Below are positions 23,101-30,000 of a stretch of DNA of 30,000 bases, in pieces (position 1 is the first letter of the stretch; every line of letters begins with the position of its first letter). Position numbers and translations under genes: made by a program. The notes under the pieces are model-generated. The model did no database searches. It saw nothing but the letters and a program-made list of their open reading frames with translations, and was not told the origin of the DNA. The DNA is from Theodoxus fluviatilis (Eukaryota; Mollusca; Gastropoda; Cycloneritida; Neritidae): contig JAWQFJ010018147.1 in NCBI GenBank assembly GCA_034096865.1, positions 15,001 through 45,000 of the forward strand, in the 5' to 3' direction.

Positions 23101-26045
23101 GTAGTCCACACACAGCAGAGAAGCCAGTAGTCCACACACAGCAGAGAAGCCAGTAGTCCACACACAGTAGAGAAGCCAGTAGTCCACACACAGCAGAGAA
23201 GCCAGTAGTCCACACACAGCAGCAGAAGCCAGTAGTCTGCACACAGCAGAGAAGCCAGTAGTCCACACACAGCAGAGAAGCCAGTAGTCCACACACAGCA
23301 GAGAAGCCAGTAGTCCACACACAGCAGAGAAGCCAGTAGTCCACACACAGTAGAAAAGCCAGTAGTCCACACACAGCAGAGAAGCCATTGGTCCACACAC
23401 AGCAGAGAAGCCATTGGTCCACACACAGTAGAGAAGCCAGTAGTCCACACACAGTAGAGAAGCCAGTAGTCCACACACAGCAGAGAAGCCAGTAGTCTGC
23501 ACACAGCAGAGAAGCCAGTAGTCCACACGCAGCAGCAGAAGCCAGTAGTCCACACACAGCAGAGAAGCCAGTAGTCCACACACAGCAGCAGAAGCCAGTA
23601 GTCCACGCACAGCAGAAGCCAGTAGTCCACACACAGCAGAAGCCAGTAGTCCACACACAGCAGAAGCCAGTAGTCCACACACAGCAGAAGCCAGTAGTCC
23701 ACACACAGCAGAAGCCAGTAGTCCACGCACAGCAGAAGCCAGTAGTCCACACACAGCAGAAGCCAGTAGTCCACACACAGCAGAAGCCAGTAGTCCACAC
23801 ACAGCAGAGAAGCCAGTAGTCCACACACAGCAGAGAAGCCAGTAGTCCACACACAGCAGAGAAGCCAGTAGTCCACGCGCAGCAGAGAACCCAGTAGTCC
23901 ACACACAGCAGAGAAGCCAGTAGTCCACACACAGCAGAGAAGCCAGTAGTCCACACACAGTAGAAAAGCCAGTGGTCCACACAGCAGAGAAGCCATTGGT
24001 CCACACACAGTAGAGAAGCCAGTAGTCCACACACAGCAGAGAAGCCAGTAGTCCACACACAGCAGCAGAAGCCAGTAGTCCACACACAGTAGAGAAGCCA
24101 GTAGTCCACACACAGCAGAGAAGCCAGTAGTCCACACACAGCAGCAGAAGCCAGTAGTCCACACACAGCAGAGAAGCCAGTAGTCCACACACAGCAGAGA
24201 AGCTAGTAGTTCACACACAGCAGAGAAGCTAGTAGTCCACACACAGCAGAGAAGCCAGAAGTCCACACACAGCAGAGAAGCTAGTAGTCCACACACAGCA
24301 GAGAAGCCAGTAGTCCACACACAGCAGAGAAGTCAGTGGTCCACACAGCAGAGAAGCCAGTAGTCCACACGCAGCAGAGAAGCCAGTAGTCCACACACAG
24401 CAGAGAAGCCAGTAGTCCACACGCAGCAGAGAAGCCAGTAGTCCACACACAGCAGAGAAGCCAGTAGTCCACACACCAGAGAAGCCAGTAGTCCACATGC
24501 AGCAGAGAAGCCAGTAGTCACCAAACAGCAGAGAAGCCAGTAGTCCACACAGCAGCAGAGAAGCCAGTAGTCCACACACAGCAGAGAAGCCAGTAGTCCA
24601 CACACAGCAGAGAAGCCAGTAGTCCACGCGCAGCAGAGAAGCCAGTAGTCCACACACAGCAGAGAAGCCAGTAGTCTGCACACAGCAGAGAAGCCAGTAG
24701 TCACCAAACAGCAGAGAAGCCAGTAGTCCACACACAGCAGAGAAGCCAGTAGTCCACACACAGCAGCAGAAGCCAGTAGTCCACACACAGCAGAGAAGCC
24801 AGTAGTCCACACACAGCAGAGAAGCCAGTAGTCCACACGCAGCAGAGAAGCCAGTAGTCTGCACACAGCAGAGAAGCCAGTAGTCCACACACAGCAGCAG
24901 AAGCCAGTAGTCCACACACAGCAGAGAAGCCAGTAGTCCACACACAGCAGCAGAAGCCAGTAGCCTGCACACAGCAGAGAAGCCAGGGAAGGAAAGGAGA
25001 CAGTCAAACAAGCATCACAACGAAGCTGCAGTTATGGATCCACTATTGGGAAATGGAAACATCCCATACAAAGCAGTGATGTGTGCAAGAGGAGAGAAGG
25101 GAGGATGTGACACAAAAAGACAGATGTACAAAATGCCAGACTAAAGAAAGGACACGGAGCTGACTTACTGAGACAGAGAAAACAGTGCAGTGAACACAAG
25201 ACCAGGTGACATGCAGACATGAATGGGAACCTGAAAGACAGAGTCACCCACCTCCACCAGTGGAACCTGGTAGTGGATGACATGGTCCACTTTGGGAATG
25301 TCCAAGCCACGAGCTGCCACATCAGAGGCCAGCAGCACTGCTCGACTCTTTCCTGCACAACAAAGGTCGTCATCAGTCAACCCTTCTGGATGGCGTCTGC
25401 TTGGCTGATGAACAAACCAGGATTTCTTTTCATTAGTGCTTTGTCTCCAGTGTAATCTTTATCCTTACAAGTTCTGAAGAAGTTGTTTCCCAAACAAATT
25501 TTTTATAATTCCTCAAATGGGGACTGGACATGCAGAAAAATAGATGCAGCAGTAGTTGTCATCAAAAGCATCAATTATGGCGTGCATCACGTCATATAAT
25601 ATTTATGAACATCTGACCACTCATTTGACAGTGTGCATCACCACTGCCATGACCTCTGACCTGTGAATTTGTCCAGGTTTTTGAGGCGCTGCCGCTGGTG
25701 CATGTCTGCATGGAGAGACAGGGGAGACAACTGCAGAAGGGAGAGGAGTGACACCAGGCGGCGCACGCAGTCCTTGCTGTTGGCAAACACCAGAGTGCGA
25801 CCTGGGTGCTGCTTCAGCAAGTAGTACAGGTACAGGTCCTGCAATGGAGCAATGACCAGGGGGTAAACATACATACATACATACACAGACACACATACAC
25901 ACTTACATATACAAACACACACACACAGATACAAATACACACATACACACACCGATACAAACACACACACATACACACTCACACACACACACACACATGC
26001 ACACACACATGCACACACACACAAATACACATAAACGCACATATA

Positions 26046-26084
<39 letters not shown>

Positions 26085-26270
26085 CACGTACATACAAACA
26101 CACACACACACGTACAAACACACACACACACATGCACACAGATACAAAGGCACACACACACACACACACTCACACACACTCACACACACACACACACACA
26201 CACACACAAATACACATAAACACACATATACAAACACATGCACACACACATACAAATACACACACAGATA

Positions 26271-26314
<44 letters not shown>

Positions 26315-29300
26315 TACACATAAACACACATATGCAAACACACACACACACATACACACACATACACATACACACACACACACATATACAAACAAACACA
26401 CACACACATACAAACACACACACACACACACACACAAATATCTGTAGATAGTATGAAAGGCATTGACCAGACATCCTCAACAATAATTTCCTTAAAAAGG
26501 GGACACAATTTTACAATTATCATTATTATTCATATTATTGTTCACATCATCAAGAATTCAAGGCTTGCCTCCAACTGGAGCCAGTACCTTTTCTTTGAGA
26601 TTGCAGTTGATTCGCGACTCTGTGAGCTTCTCCGCCGTGCCAAGCTTTGGGGTGAGGTCGATCACTCGACGTTTCTCTCTCAGCCCAACTTTTGAGATCA
26701 GAGCATCTGCAAGATGACAAACAGCATCAAGACTGCAATGCCGTTTCCAAACAAACACCTCATACTACTTCCCCTAAGTCCGAAGTGGGTCTACTTCAGG
26801 CTCTGGACCTCATACTACTTCCCCTAAGTCCAAAGTGGGTCTACTTCAGGCTCTGCACCTCATACTACTTCCCCTAAGTCCGAAGTGGGTCTACTTCAGG
26901 CTCTGCACCTCATACTACTTCCCCTAAGTCCAAATTTTGTCTACTTCAGGCTCTGCACCTCATACTACTTCCCCTAAGTCCAAAGTGTGTCTACTTCAGG
27001 CTCTGCACCTCATACTACTTCCCCTAAGTCCAAAGTGGGTCTACTTCAGGCTCTGCACCTCATACTACTTCCCCTAAGTCCAAATTTTGTCTACTTCAGG
27101 CTCTGCACCTCATACTACTTCCCCTAAGTCCAAAGTGGGTCTACTTCAGGCTCTGCACCTCATACTACTTCCCCTAAGTCCAAAGTGGGTCTACTTCAGG
27201 CTCTGCACCTCATTCTACTTCCCCTAAGTCCAAAGTGGGTCTACTTCAGGCTCTGCACCTCATACTACTTCCCCTAAGTCCAAAGTGGGTCTACTTCAGG
27301 CTCTGCACCTCATACTACTTCCCCTAAGTCCAAAGTGGGTCTACTTCAGGCTCTGCACCTCATACTACTTCCCCTAAGTCCAAAGTGGGTCTACTTCAGG
27401 CTCTGCACCTCATACTACTTCCCCTAAGTCCAAAGTGGGTCTACTTCAGGCTCTGCACCTCATTCTACTTCCCCTAAGTCCAAATTTTGTCTACTTCAGG
27501 CTCTGCACCTCATACTACTTCCCCTAAGTCCAAAGTGGGTCTACTTCAGGCTCTGCACCTCATACTACTTCCCCTAAGTCCAAAGTGTGTCTACTTCAGG
27601 CTCTGCACCTCATACTACTTCCCCTAAGTCCAAAGTGTGTCTACTTCAGGCTCTGCACCTCATACTACTTCCCCTAAGTCCAAATTTTGTCTACTTCAGG
27701 CTCTGCACCTCATACTACTTCCCTTAAGTCCAAAGTGTGTCTACTTCAGGCTCTGCACCTCATACTACTTCCCCTAAGTCCAAAGTGTGACTACTTCAGG
27801 CTCTGCACCTCATACTACTTCCCCTAAGTCCAAAGTGTGTCTACTTCAGGCTCTGCACCTCATACTACTTCCCTTAAGTCCAAAGTGTGTACTTCAGGCT
27901 CTGCACCTCATACTACTTCCCCTAAGTCCAAATTTTGTCTACTTCAGGCTCTGCACCTCATACTACTTCCCCTAAGTCCAAATTTTGTCTACTTCAGGCT
28001 CTGCACCTCATTCTACTTCCCCTAAGTCCAAAGTGGGTCTACTTCAGGCTCTGCATCTCATTCTACTTCCCCTAAGTCCAAATTTTGTCTACTTCAGGCT
28101 CTGCACCTCATACTACTTCCCCTAAGTCCAAATTTTTTCTACTTCAGGCTCTGCACCTCATACTACTTCCCCTAAGTCCAAATTTTGTCTACTTCAGTCT
28201 CTGCACCTCATACTACTTCCCCTAAGTCCAAATTTTGTCTACTTCAGGCTCTGCACCTCATACTACTTCCCCTAAGTCCAAAGTGGGTCTACTTCAGGCT
28301 CTGCAACTCATACTACTTCCCCTAAGTCCAAAGTGGGTCTACTTCAGGCTCTGCACCTCATACTACTTCCCTTAAGTCCAAATTTTGTCTACTTCAGGCT
28401 CTGCACCTCATACTACTTCCCCTAAGTCCAAAGTGGGTCTACTTCAGGCTCTGCACCTCATACTACTTCCCTTAAGTCCAAATTTTGTCTACTTCAGGCT
28501 CTGCACCTCATACTACTTCCCCTAAGTCCAAATTTTGTCTACTTCAGGCTCTGCACCTCATACTACTTTCCCTAAGTCCAAATTTTGTCTACTTCAGGCT
28601 CTGCACCTCATTCTACTTCCCCTAAGTCCAAAGTGTGTGTACTTCAGGCTCTGCACCTCATACTACTTCCCCTAAGTCCAAAGTGTGTGTACTTCAGGCT
28701 CTGCACCTCATACTACTTCCCCTAAGTCCAAAGTGTCTACTTCAGGCTCTGCACCTCATACTACTTCCCCTAAGTCCAAAGTGGGTCTACTTCAGGCTCT
28801 GCACCTCATTCTACTTCCCCTAAGTCCAAAGTGGGTCTACTTCAGGCTCTGAACCTCATACTACTTCCCCTAAGTCCAAAGTGGGTCTACTTCAGGCTCT
28901 GCACCTCATACTACTTCCCCTAAGTCCAAAGTGTCTACTTCAGGCTCTGCACCTCATACTACTTCCCCTAAGTCCAAAGTGGGTCTACTTCAGGCTCTGC
29001 ATCACATCTGTCCACACTCTGGCCAGTCCAACCATTAGAGGTCAGAGAAAAACACTGACCCTGGGGTCACCTCTGCCTAGCTCTCCAGTGCTCAAGACAT
29101 CCACGTTCATCATCAGTCATATTTTCTAATTCCATGATTTAACTGCAAATCTTTTTAAGGGTATGTGGAATTCAAACAATCTTATTTCCAACTGCTGGCA
29201 GTGGTCACTTTCCATGATTTCAAGATCCAGAGGAAATATCTATTGCATTGCAACTTACTCCCACTCAGATCATTAGCTCAAAAGGCACAGACAATGTCCT

Positions 29301-29583
29301 GACCTATTAACCTATAAAAATCACCTGAGCAAGAGGCCTGAGGGGAAATGGAACTTCTGGTCTTCCAGGACAAAGACACCAGGACACCAAAGGAAGACAC
29401 GAAGGCTGCCTAGGTTACACTTCAGTGCCACACAGAAAAAATCAGACAAGGCACTCACCCAGCTTGGACTCGCTGTCCATCACTTTTTTCTTCTTCTTCT
29501 TGAGCAGACGGTTGGGACCACCGTGCACAGTGGCCAGGGTTGCAGAGAAGAGGAAAGTCTGGCGACGTTTGGCACTCTCGGAC
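10994..29583 (-). CDS. DDX24: ATP-dependent RNA helicase DDX24, C-terminal half, nine exons
   Basis: DDX24 is a DEAD-box RNA helicase linked to ribosome biogenesis and RNA metabolism, mainly nucleolar in vertebrates (family knowledge). Nine minus-strand exons join in phase to 343 residues plus stop. Motif III SAT is at residues 13-15, motif IV LVFANS at 97-102, motif [11 protein letters not shown] at 149-158 and motif [10 protein letters not shown] at 178-185. The order and spacing are those of RecA-like domain 2. DDX24-specific resemblance includes [10 protein letters not shown] before motif [11 protein letters not shown] at 124-132, GPEDV after motif [23 protein letters not shown] and the lysine-rich tail ending KKKKRAKST. 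The N-terminal part with Walker A and DEAD is outside the window. Introns total about 17.6 kb against 1.03 kb of coding sequence and are dominated by tandem repeats. The comparison with the vertebrate protein is from memory. I see no frameshift or stop, so the gene looks intact. Confidence 0.93.
11346..11475. repeat. (CT)n followed by (CA)n microsatellites
   Basis: A perfect CT tract of about 75 bases (11348-11422) is followed after a short spacer by CA repeats with CAT and CTC interruptions (11436-11474). Both lie in the last DDX24 intron (11056-11983). Confidence 0.95.
11480..11983. other. G-poor plus strand, G-rich in the sense of DDX24 transcription
   Basis: The plus strand is almost free of G for long stretches and rich in CCC and CTC runs. 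On the minus strand, which is the DDX24 sense strand, it forms many GGG and GGGG runs starting just after the donor at 11983. There is no exon in it. Confidence 0.6.
11984..12138 (-). CDS. DDX24: DDX24 exon with the CTKYPTQ segment
   Basis: This 155-nt exon encodes [33 protein letters not shown] and [22 protein letters not shown] is the DDX24 C-terminal signature I recognise. I chose the acceptor CCGCAG|T at 12139 over the TGCAG seven bases further on because only the former keeps frame with the previous exon. I chose the donor CAG|GTGAGT at 11983 over an earlier GTGGGA because only this joins in frame to the last coding exon. Confidence 0.9.
12584..13017. repeat. Imperfect (CTA/CTG)n trinucleotide block of about 430 bp
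   Basis: CTA repeats are interrupted at irregular intervals by single CTG units, ending in degenerate TAATATTACTTCTACTACAGG. It lies in the DDX24 intron between exons 14135-14212 and 11984-12138. The poly-Leu, poly-Thr/Ala and antisense poly-Ser frames through it are artefacts of the triplet. Confidence 0.95.
13018..13892. other. Unique intron sequence, nothing recognised
   Basis: This is part of the DDX24 intron 12139-14134. Frames here are short, and I see no splice-bounded exon or RNA gene. Confidence 0.5.
13893..14119. repeat. Degenerate ATTC/ATTT tetranucleotide block
   Basis: CATTCATTCATT-type repeats with many interruptions run up to about 15 bases from the donor of DDX24 exon 14135-14212, in the following intron. 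Confidence 0.85.
14135..14212 (-). CDS. DDX24: DDX24 short exon, basic-acidic C-terminal segment
   Basis: This 78-nt exon encodes [20 protein letters not shown] followed by [20 protein letters not shown] aligns with the DDX24 pattern 'NSW...AA.A..IELEED'. The acceptor is GATGTTGCAG|G and the donor is GTATCT. The phases (two bases carried in, two carried out) fit both neighbours. An ATTC-type microsatellite lies about 15 bases after the donor and a 31-bp minisatellite lies upstream of the acceptor. Confidence 0.88.
14279..15230. repeat. 31-bp minisatellite (about 31 units)
   Basis: The period is exactly 31, seen for example as consecutive AACTACAAACTGCAGCATCC starts at 14341 and 14372. The core is CATCCAAGTCAGCTGTAAC. 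Variants are GCAGCATCC, GCAACATCC, GCAATATCC and, towards the right end, GCAACATTCAACTAAGCTGT. The array lies in the DDX24 intron directly upstream (minus strand) of exon 14135-14212, with a degenerate lead-in at about 14220-14278. Each unit contains TGCAG or TGCAA near an antisense GATG(C/T)TGCAG that looks like a 3' splice site. Confidence 0.95.
15231..15392. repeat. 18-bp tandem array derived from the 31-bp unit
   Basis: The unit is AAGCTGTGACATCCAACT, about nine copies, some one base shorter. It matches the 31-bp unit with roughly 13 internal bases (the ACTACAAACTGCA portion) removed, so it is a deletion derivative contiguous with the parent array. Confidence 0.9.
15393..15985. other. Unique intron sequence
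   Basis: Part of the DDX24 intron 14213-17432. AT-rich, with no exon recognised. The 89-residue minus-strand frame at 15794-16063 reads through simple repeats and has no resemblance to a known family. Confidence 0.45.
15983..16029. repeat. (GA)n then (ACGA)n microsatellite
   Basis: GAGAGAGAGA is followed by about seven ACGA units. It sits right after (minus-strand sense) the candidate poly(A) signal at 16034-16039. Confidence 0.9.
16034..16039 (-). terminator. Candidate poly(A) signal AATAAA of a nested unit
   Basis: On the minus strand TATGTAATAAAATG lies about 110 bases after the stop of the open frame at 16148. An AATAAA this close to a stop suggests a transcript end or the 3' end of a retrocopy inside the DDX24 intron. 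Confidence 0.4.
16148..16710 (-). CDS. Possible nested same-strand exon or retrocopy, unrecognised
   Basis: A minus-strand frame is open through this segment, back to a TGA near 16742, and ends at a TAG followed about 110 bases later by AATAAA. It follows a possible acceptor TTTGAAG at 16711. It reads [20 protein letters not shown], then [20 protein letters not shown], an acidic Ser/Thr-rich stretch, [20 protein letters not shown], a charged segment and [16 protein letters not shown]. The composition is like a soluble, partly disordered protein and unlike the surrounding repeats. CpG looks more frequent here than nearby. It is not needed by DDX24, whose flanking exons join in phase without it. 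It could be a nested gene, an alternative terminal exon or a retropseudogene. On the opposite strand a frame of about 107 codons is also open, so the strand is not certain. Confidence 0.35.
16711..17060 (-). other. Coding-like but frame-interrupted segment upstream of the nested candidate
   Basis: On the minus strand, [20 protein letters not shown] and [15 protein letters not shown] followed by [18 protein letters not shown] appear in different frames. The second is in the same frame as the open frame ending at 16148, separated by one TGA. It could be the rest of a decayed copy or an exon plus intron sequence. No family is recognised. Confidence 0.25.
17070..17345. repeat. (GA)n and GACAGA/CACAGA microsatellite
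   Basis: A GA tract (about 17074-17176) is followed by GACAGAGACAGACACAGA-like hexanucleotide repeats, in the DDX24 intron 14213-17432. The Arg-Glu and Leu-Ser frames through it are repeat artefacts. Confidence 0.95.
17433..17529 (-). CDS. DDX24: DDX24 exon after motif VI
   Basis: This 97-nt exon encodes [18 protein letters not shown] followed by [18 protein letters not shown] and RLARQI are characteristic of the DDX24 region downstream of the helicase core. The acceptor is GATTGCAG|GG and the donor is GTAGGT. It enters and leaves with two split bases. A 14-bp repeat array begins about eight bases upstream of the acceptor. Confidence 0.92.
17537..17900. repeat. 14-bp minisatellite abutting a DDX24 3' splice site (about 25 units)
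   Basis: The unit is CACAGCATGGCAGT with a CACAGCACGGCAGT variant and a few CTCAGCACGG copies. The array starts about eight bases from the acceptor of exon 17433-17529, so on the minus strand GACTGCCATGCTGT units run right into GATTGCAG. The unit is unrelated to the 14-bp unit at 2578-8722. Plus-strand frames through it read as 14-residue cycles ([18 protein letters not shown]) and are artefacts. Confidence 0.93.
18262..18356. repeat. (CA)n microsatellite with CATAAA interruptions
   Basis: CACACA runs are broken three times by CACACATAAA. It lies in the DDX24 intron 17530-18525. Confidence 0.95.
18447..18540 (-). repeat. Triplicated exon end plus 5' splice site
   Basis: CCTACCTTTCTTGCAGTGTG occurs at 18521-18540 (the real exon end and donor in antisense) and identically at 18483-18502. 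A diverged copy CCTACCTTTTTTGCTGTGTC is at 18447-18466. On the minus strand each carries ...GCAAGAAAGGTAGGA or a close variant, so three potential GTAGGA donors are spaced 38 and 36 bases apart. The first fits the frame of the next exon. Confidence 0.85.
18526..18643 (-). CDS. DDX24: DDX24 exon with motif VI
   Basis: This 118-nt exon encodes [20 protein letters not shown], then [27 protein letters not shown] is motif VI, whose arginines act in ATP hydrolysis. GPEDV matches the DDX24 lineage. The acceptor is ATTACAG|AAC and the donor is GTAGGA. The last bases of the exon together with the donor are repeated twice more in the intron (18447-18502). Confidence 0.96.
18783..24985. repeat. Large 26-bp tandem array in a DDX24 intron (about 6.2 kb, roughly 240 units)
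   Basis: The core is GAAGCCAGTAGTCCACAC, followed by ACAGCAGA, period 26. Variants include GCTAGTAGTCC, CACGCAGCAG, CATGCAGCAG, a CAGCAGCAGAAG form, TCACCAAACAGC and CCATTGGTCC. It fills the intron between DDX24 exons 25252-25352 and 18526-18643, stopping about 140 bases from the acceptor and about 265 from the donor. The minus strand has no stop in the consensus, and 26 is not a multiple of three, so all three minus frames are open (up to 581 residues, [24 protein letters not shown] cycles). The plus strand carries TAG in AGTAGTCC and is closed. These frames are not genes. Confidence 0.96.
23588..23805. repeat. 24-bp sub-array inside the 26-bp array
   Basis: About nine consecutive units lack two bases (CACAGCAGAAGCC instead of CACAGCAGAGAAGCC), giving period 24. 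Because 24 is a multiple of three, the local minus-strand frame repeats every eight codons (LLCVDYWL). Confidence 0.9.
25252..25352 (-). CDS. DDX24: DDX24 exon with motif V
   Basis: This 101-nt exon encodes [20 protein letters not shown] followed by [23 protein letters not shown] is motif V, which contacts RNA and ATP. The acceptor is TTGTGCAG|GA and the donor is GTGGGT, in phase 0. Between the conserved Pro of QVP and the Tyr before motif VI there is one residue fewer than I recall for the vertebrate protein. The intron that follows is 6.6 kb and almost entirely a 26-bp array. Confidence 0.95.
25661..25838 (-). CDS. DDX24: DDX24 exon with motif IV
   Basis: This 178-nt exon encodes [20 protein letters not shown], then [26 protein letters not shown] and [14 protein letters not shown] is motif IV, and HADMHQRQR is the DEAD-box motif IVa-type element that contacts RNA. 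The acceptor is CATTGCAG|GAC and the donor is GTCAGA. It enters in phase 0 and leaves with one base. Confidence 0.95.
25863..26440. repeat. AC-rich imperfect microsatellite block of about 580 bp
   Basis: CACACA tracts are mixed with CATACA, CAAATACACATAAAC and CATATACAAACAC phrases, in the DDX24 intron 25839-26587. The Cys/Val and His/Thr frames are repeat artefacts. Confidence 0.95.
26588..26706 (-). CDS. DDX24: DDX24 exon, start of RecA-like domain 2
   Basis: This 119-nt exon encodes [19 protein letters not shown] and then [18 protein letters not shown]. It matches the DDX24 segment between motifs III and IV, the pattern being 'KIG.RGK..VIDLT...T.E.LTE..I.C'. The acceptor is TCTTGCAG|AT and the donor is GTACTG. 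It starts with two bases completing the Asp codon from the previous exon and ends in phase 0. The 50-bp array begins about 45 bases upstream of the acceptor. Confidence 0.92.
26752..29005. repeat. 50-bp tandem array (about 45 units)
   Basis: Period 50, core CTCTGCACCTCATACTAC, then TTCCCCTAAGTCCAAA and a variable GTGGGT, GTGTGT or TTTTGT, then CTACTTCAGG. Units of 46-48 bp with small deletions occur at about 27890, 28735 and 28933. The array is in the DDX24 intron 26707-29458 and starts about 45 bases from the acceptor of exon 26588-26706. The small plus-strand frames in it are artefacts. Confidence 0.96.
29006..29458. other. Unique intron sequence
   Basis: The DDX24 intron between the 50-bp array and the donor at 29458. 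No exon or RNA gene recognised. Confidence 0.5.
29459..29583 (-). CDS. DDX24: DDX24 exon with motif III (SAT)
   Basis: This is the first DDX24 exon in view (125 nt). It encodes [20 protein letters not shown] and then a lysine-rich linker (LLKKKKKK) and MDSESKL. SAT is helicase motif III, which couples ATP hydrolysis to unwinding in DEAD-box proteins. The acceptor is CAG|G at 29584-29586. The donor is GTGAGT at 29458. One base carries over at each end. The acceptor is preceded on the minus strand by an ATTC microsatellite only a few bases away. Confidence 0.93.
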
Positions 29584-29591
29584 CTGGACAG

Positions 29592-29652
29592 TGAATGAAA
29601 GAATGAATGAATGAATGAATGAATGAATGAATGAATGAATAAATGAATGAAT
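29592..29652. repeat. (GAAT)n microsatellite abutting a DDX24 3' splice site
   Basis: About 15 GAAT units begin about six bases upstream (minus strand) of the acceptor of exon 29459-29583. In the sense of transcription the tract is (ATTC)n, which may supply the pyrimidine-containing region before the AG. Confidence 0.95.
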
Positions 29653-30000
29653 GGGCTGCACAGCCTAACAGCCTTTATAGGTTATAGAAGGCTATTGACT
29701 ATAAAAATCACTACAGCTGGTTAAGTCTCAATTTGCATTTTACAAGTCTCATAGCACGATGCAGTGGGTCTATTCTCGTCCCCCAATCCACAGGAAGACC
29801 AAACTGGACAGACAGACAGAACAAAGGACACAGCATGAACAGAAGCATGCCAACATGGAAGTGACAACGTGCACGTTGCACAATGTGAATATTGGGAATG
29901 ACATTACAAGCTTACATGTAGATCTGCAACCATTTATACAAAGACGCTAAATCAACATATGAAGAGATATTGATACACATTTGCAGATGCTTGCATGAAC
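29653..30000. other. Intron sequence upstream of the first visible DDX24 exon
   Basis: Expected to be intronic. I see no DEAD-motif exon or other coding segment here, so the preceding exon lies beyond the window. Confidence 0.45.

Noticed and set aside
19862..24320. Minus-strand frames of 581, 525, 450 and 416 codons in the 26-bp array
   Set aside because: Repeat artefacts ([16 protein letters not shown] cycles) inside a DDX24 intron; all three minus frames are open at once.
25638..26523. Cys/Val-rich and His/Thr-rich proteins up to 281 codons
   Set aside because: Frames of the AC microsatellite; only the end of the 281-codon frame overlaps a real exon (25661-25838).
26752..29005. CRISPR-like regular repeat
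   Set aside because: Head-to-tail 50-bp units with no unique spacers, in a eukaryotic intron; an ordinary minisatellite.

Overview
This window is eukaryotic nuclear DNA. Coding exons are short and bounded by GT/AG splice sites, introns are long, and most of the sequence is simple and tandem repeat. A metazoan, probably a marine invertebrate such as a mollusc, fits the repeat-rich style and the divergence of the recognisable protein; the phylum is inference only. There are no operons, bacterial genes, CRISPR arrays, rRNAs or tRNAs that I can see.

The one gene I recognise with confidence lies on the minus strand from 29583 down to 10994. It is the C-terminal half of the DEAD-box RNA helicase DDX24. 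I could join nine exons with compatible phase: 29459-29583, 26588-26706, 25661-25838, 25252-25352, 18526-18643, 17433-17529, 14135-14212, 11984-12138 and 10994-11055. They encode 343 residues plus a stop. The fragment carries helicase motifs III (SAT), IV (LVFANS), V (ARGLD) and VI (HRSGRTAR) and the DDX24-type basic tail. The 5' exons, including the Walker A and DEAD motifs, lie beyond the right edge.

Layout, left to right. 1-814: plus-strand exon of a SPRY/B30.2-like protein ending in an acidic tail, with a candidate poly(A) signal near 1816. 815-2577: non-coding, with a G-rich tract and a poly-C run. 2578-8722: a 6.1 kb array of a 14-bp unit. 8774-8996: a MITE with terminal inverted repeats. 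9453-10066: two weak plus-strand exon candidates that need small frame corrections, with a repeat of about 70 bp between them. 10160-10345: purine-rich tract. 10994-29583: DDX24, whose introns hold (CT)n/(CA)n, a (CTA)n block, ATTC tetranucleotides, a 31-bp array passing into an 18-bp array, a possible nested minus-strand exon or retrocopy (16148-16710) with its own AATAAA, (GA)n, a second 14-bp array, a triplicated 5' splice site, a 6.2 kb array of a 26-bp unit, an AC-rich block and a 2.25 kb array of a 50-bp unit.

The most noteworthy pattern is architectural. Most DDX24 introns in view have their own, unrelated tandem array, and four of the arrays abut or nearly abut a 3' splice site. Two large arrays also show higher-order repeats of about 1 kb. 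The very long open reading frames in the 14-bp and 26-bp arrays follow from stop-free units whose lengths are not multiples of three, and I do not count them as genes.
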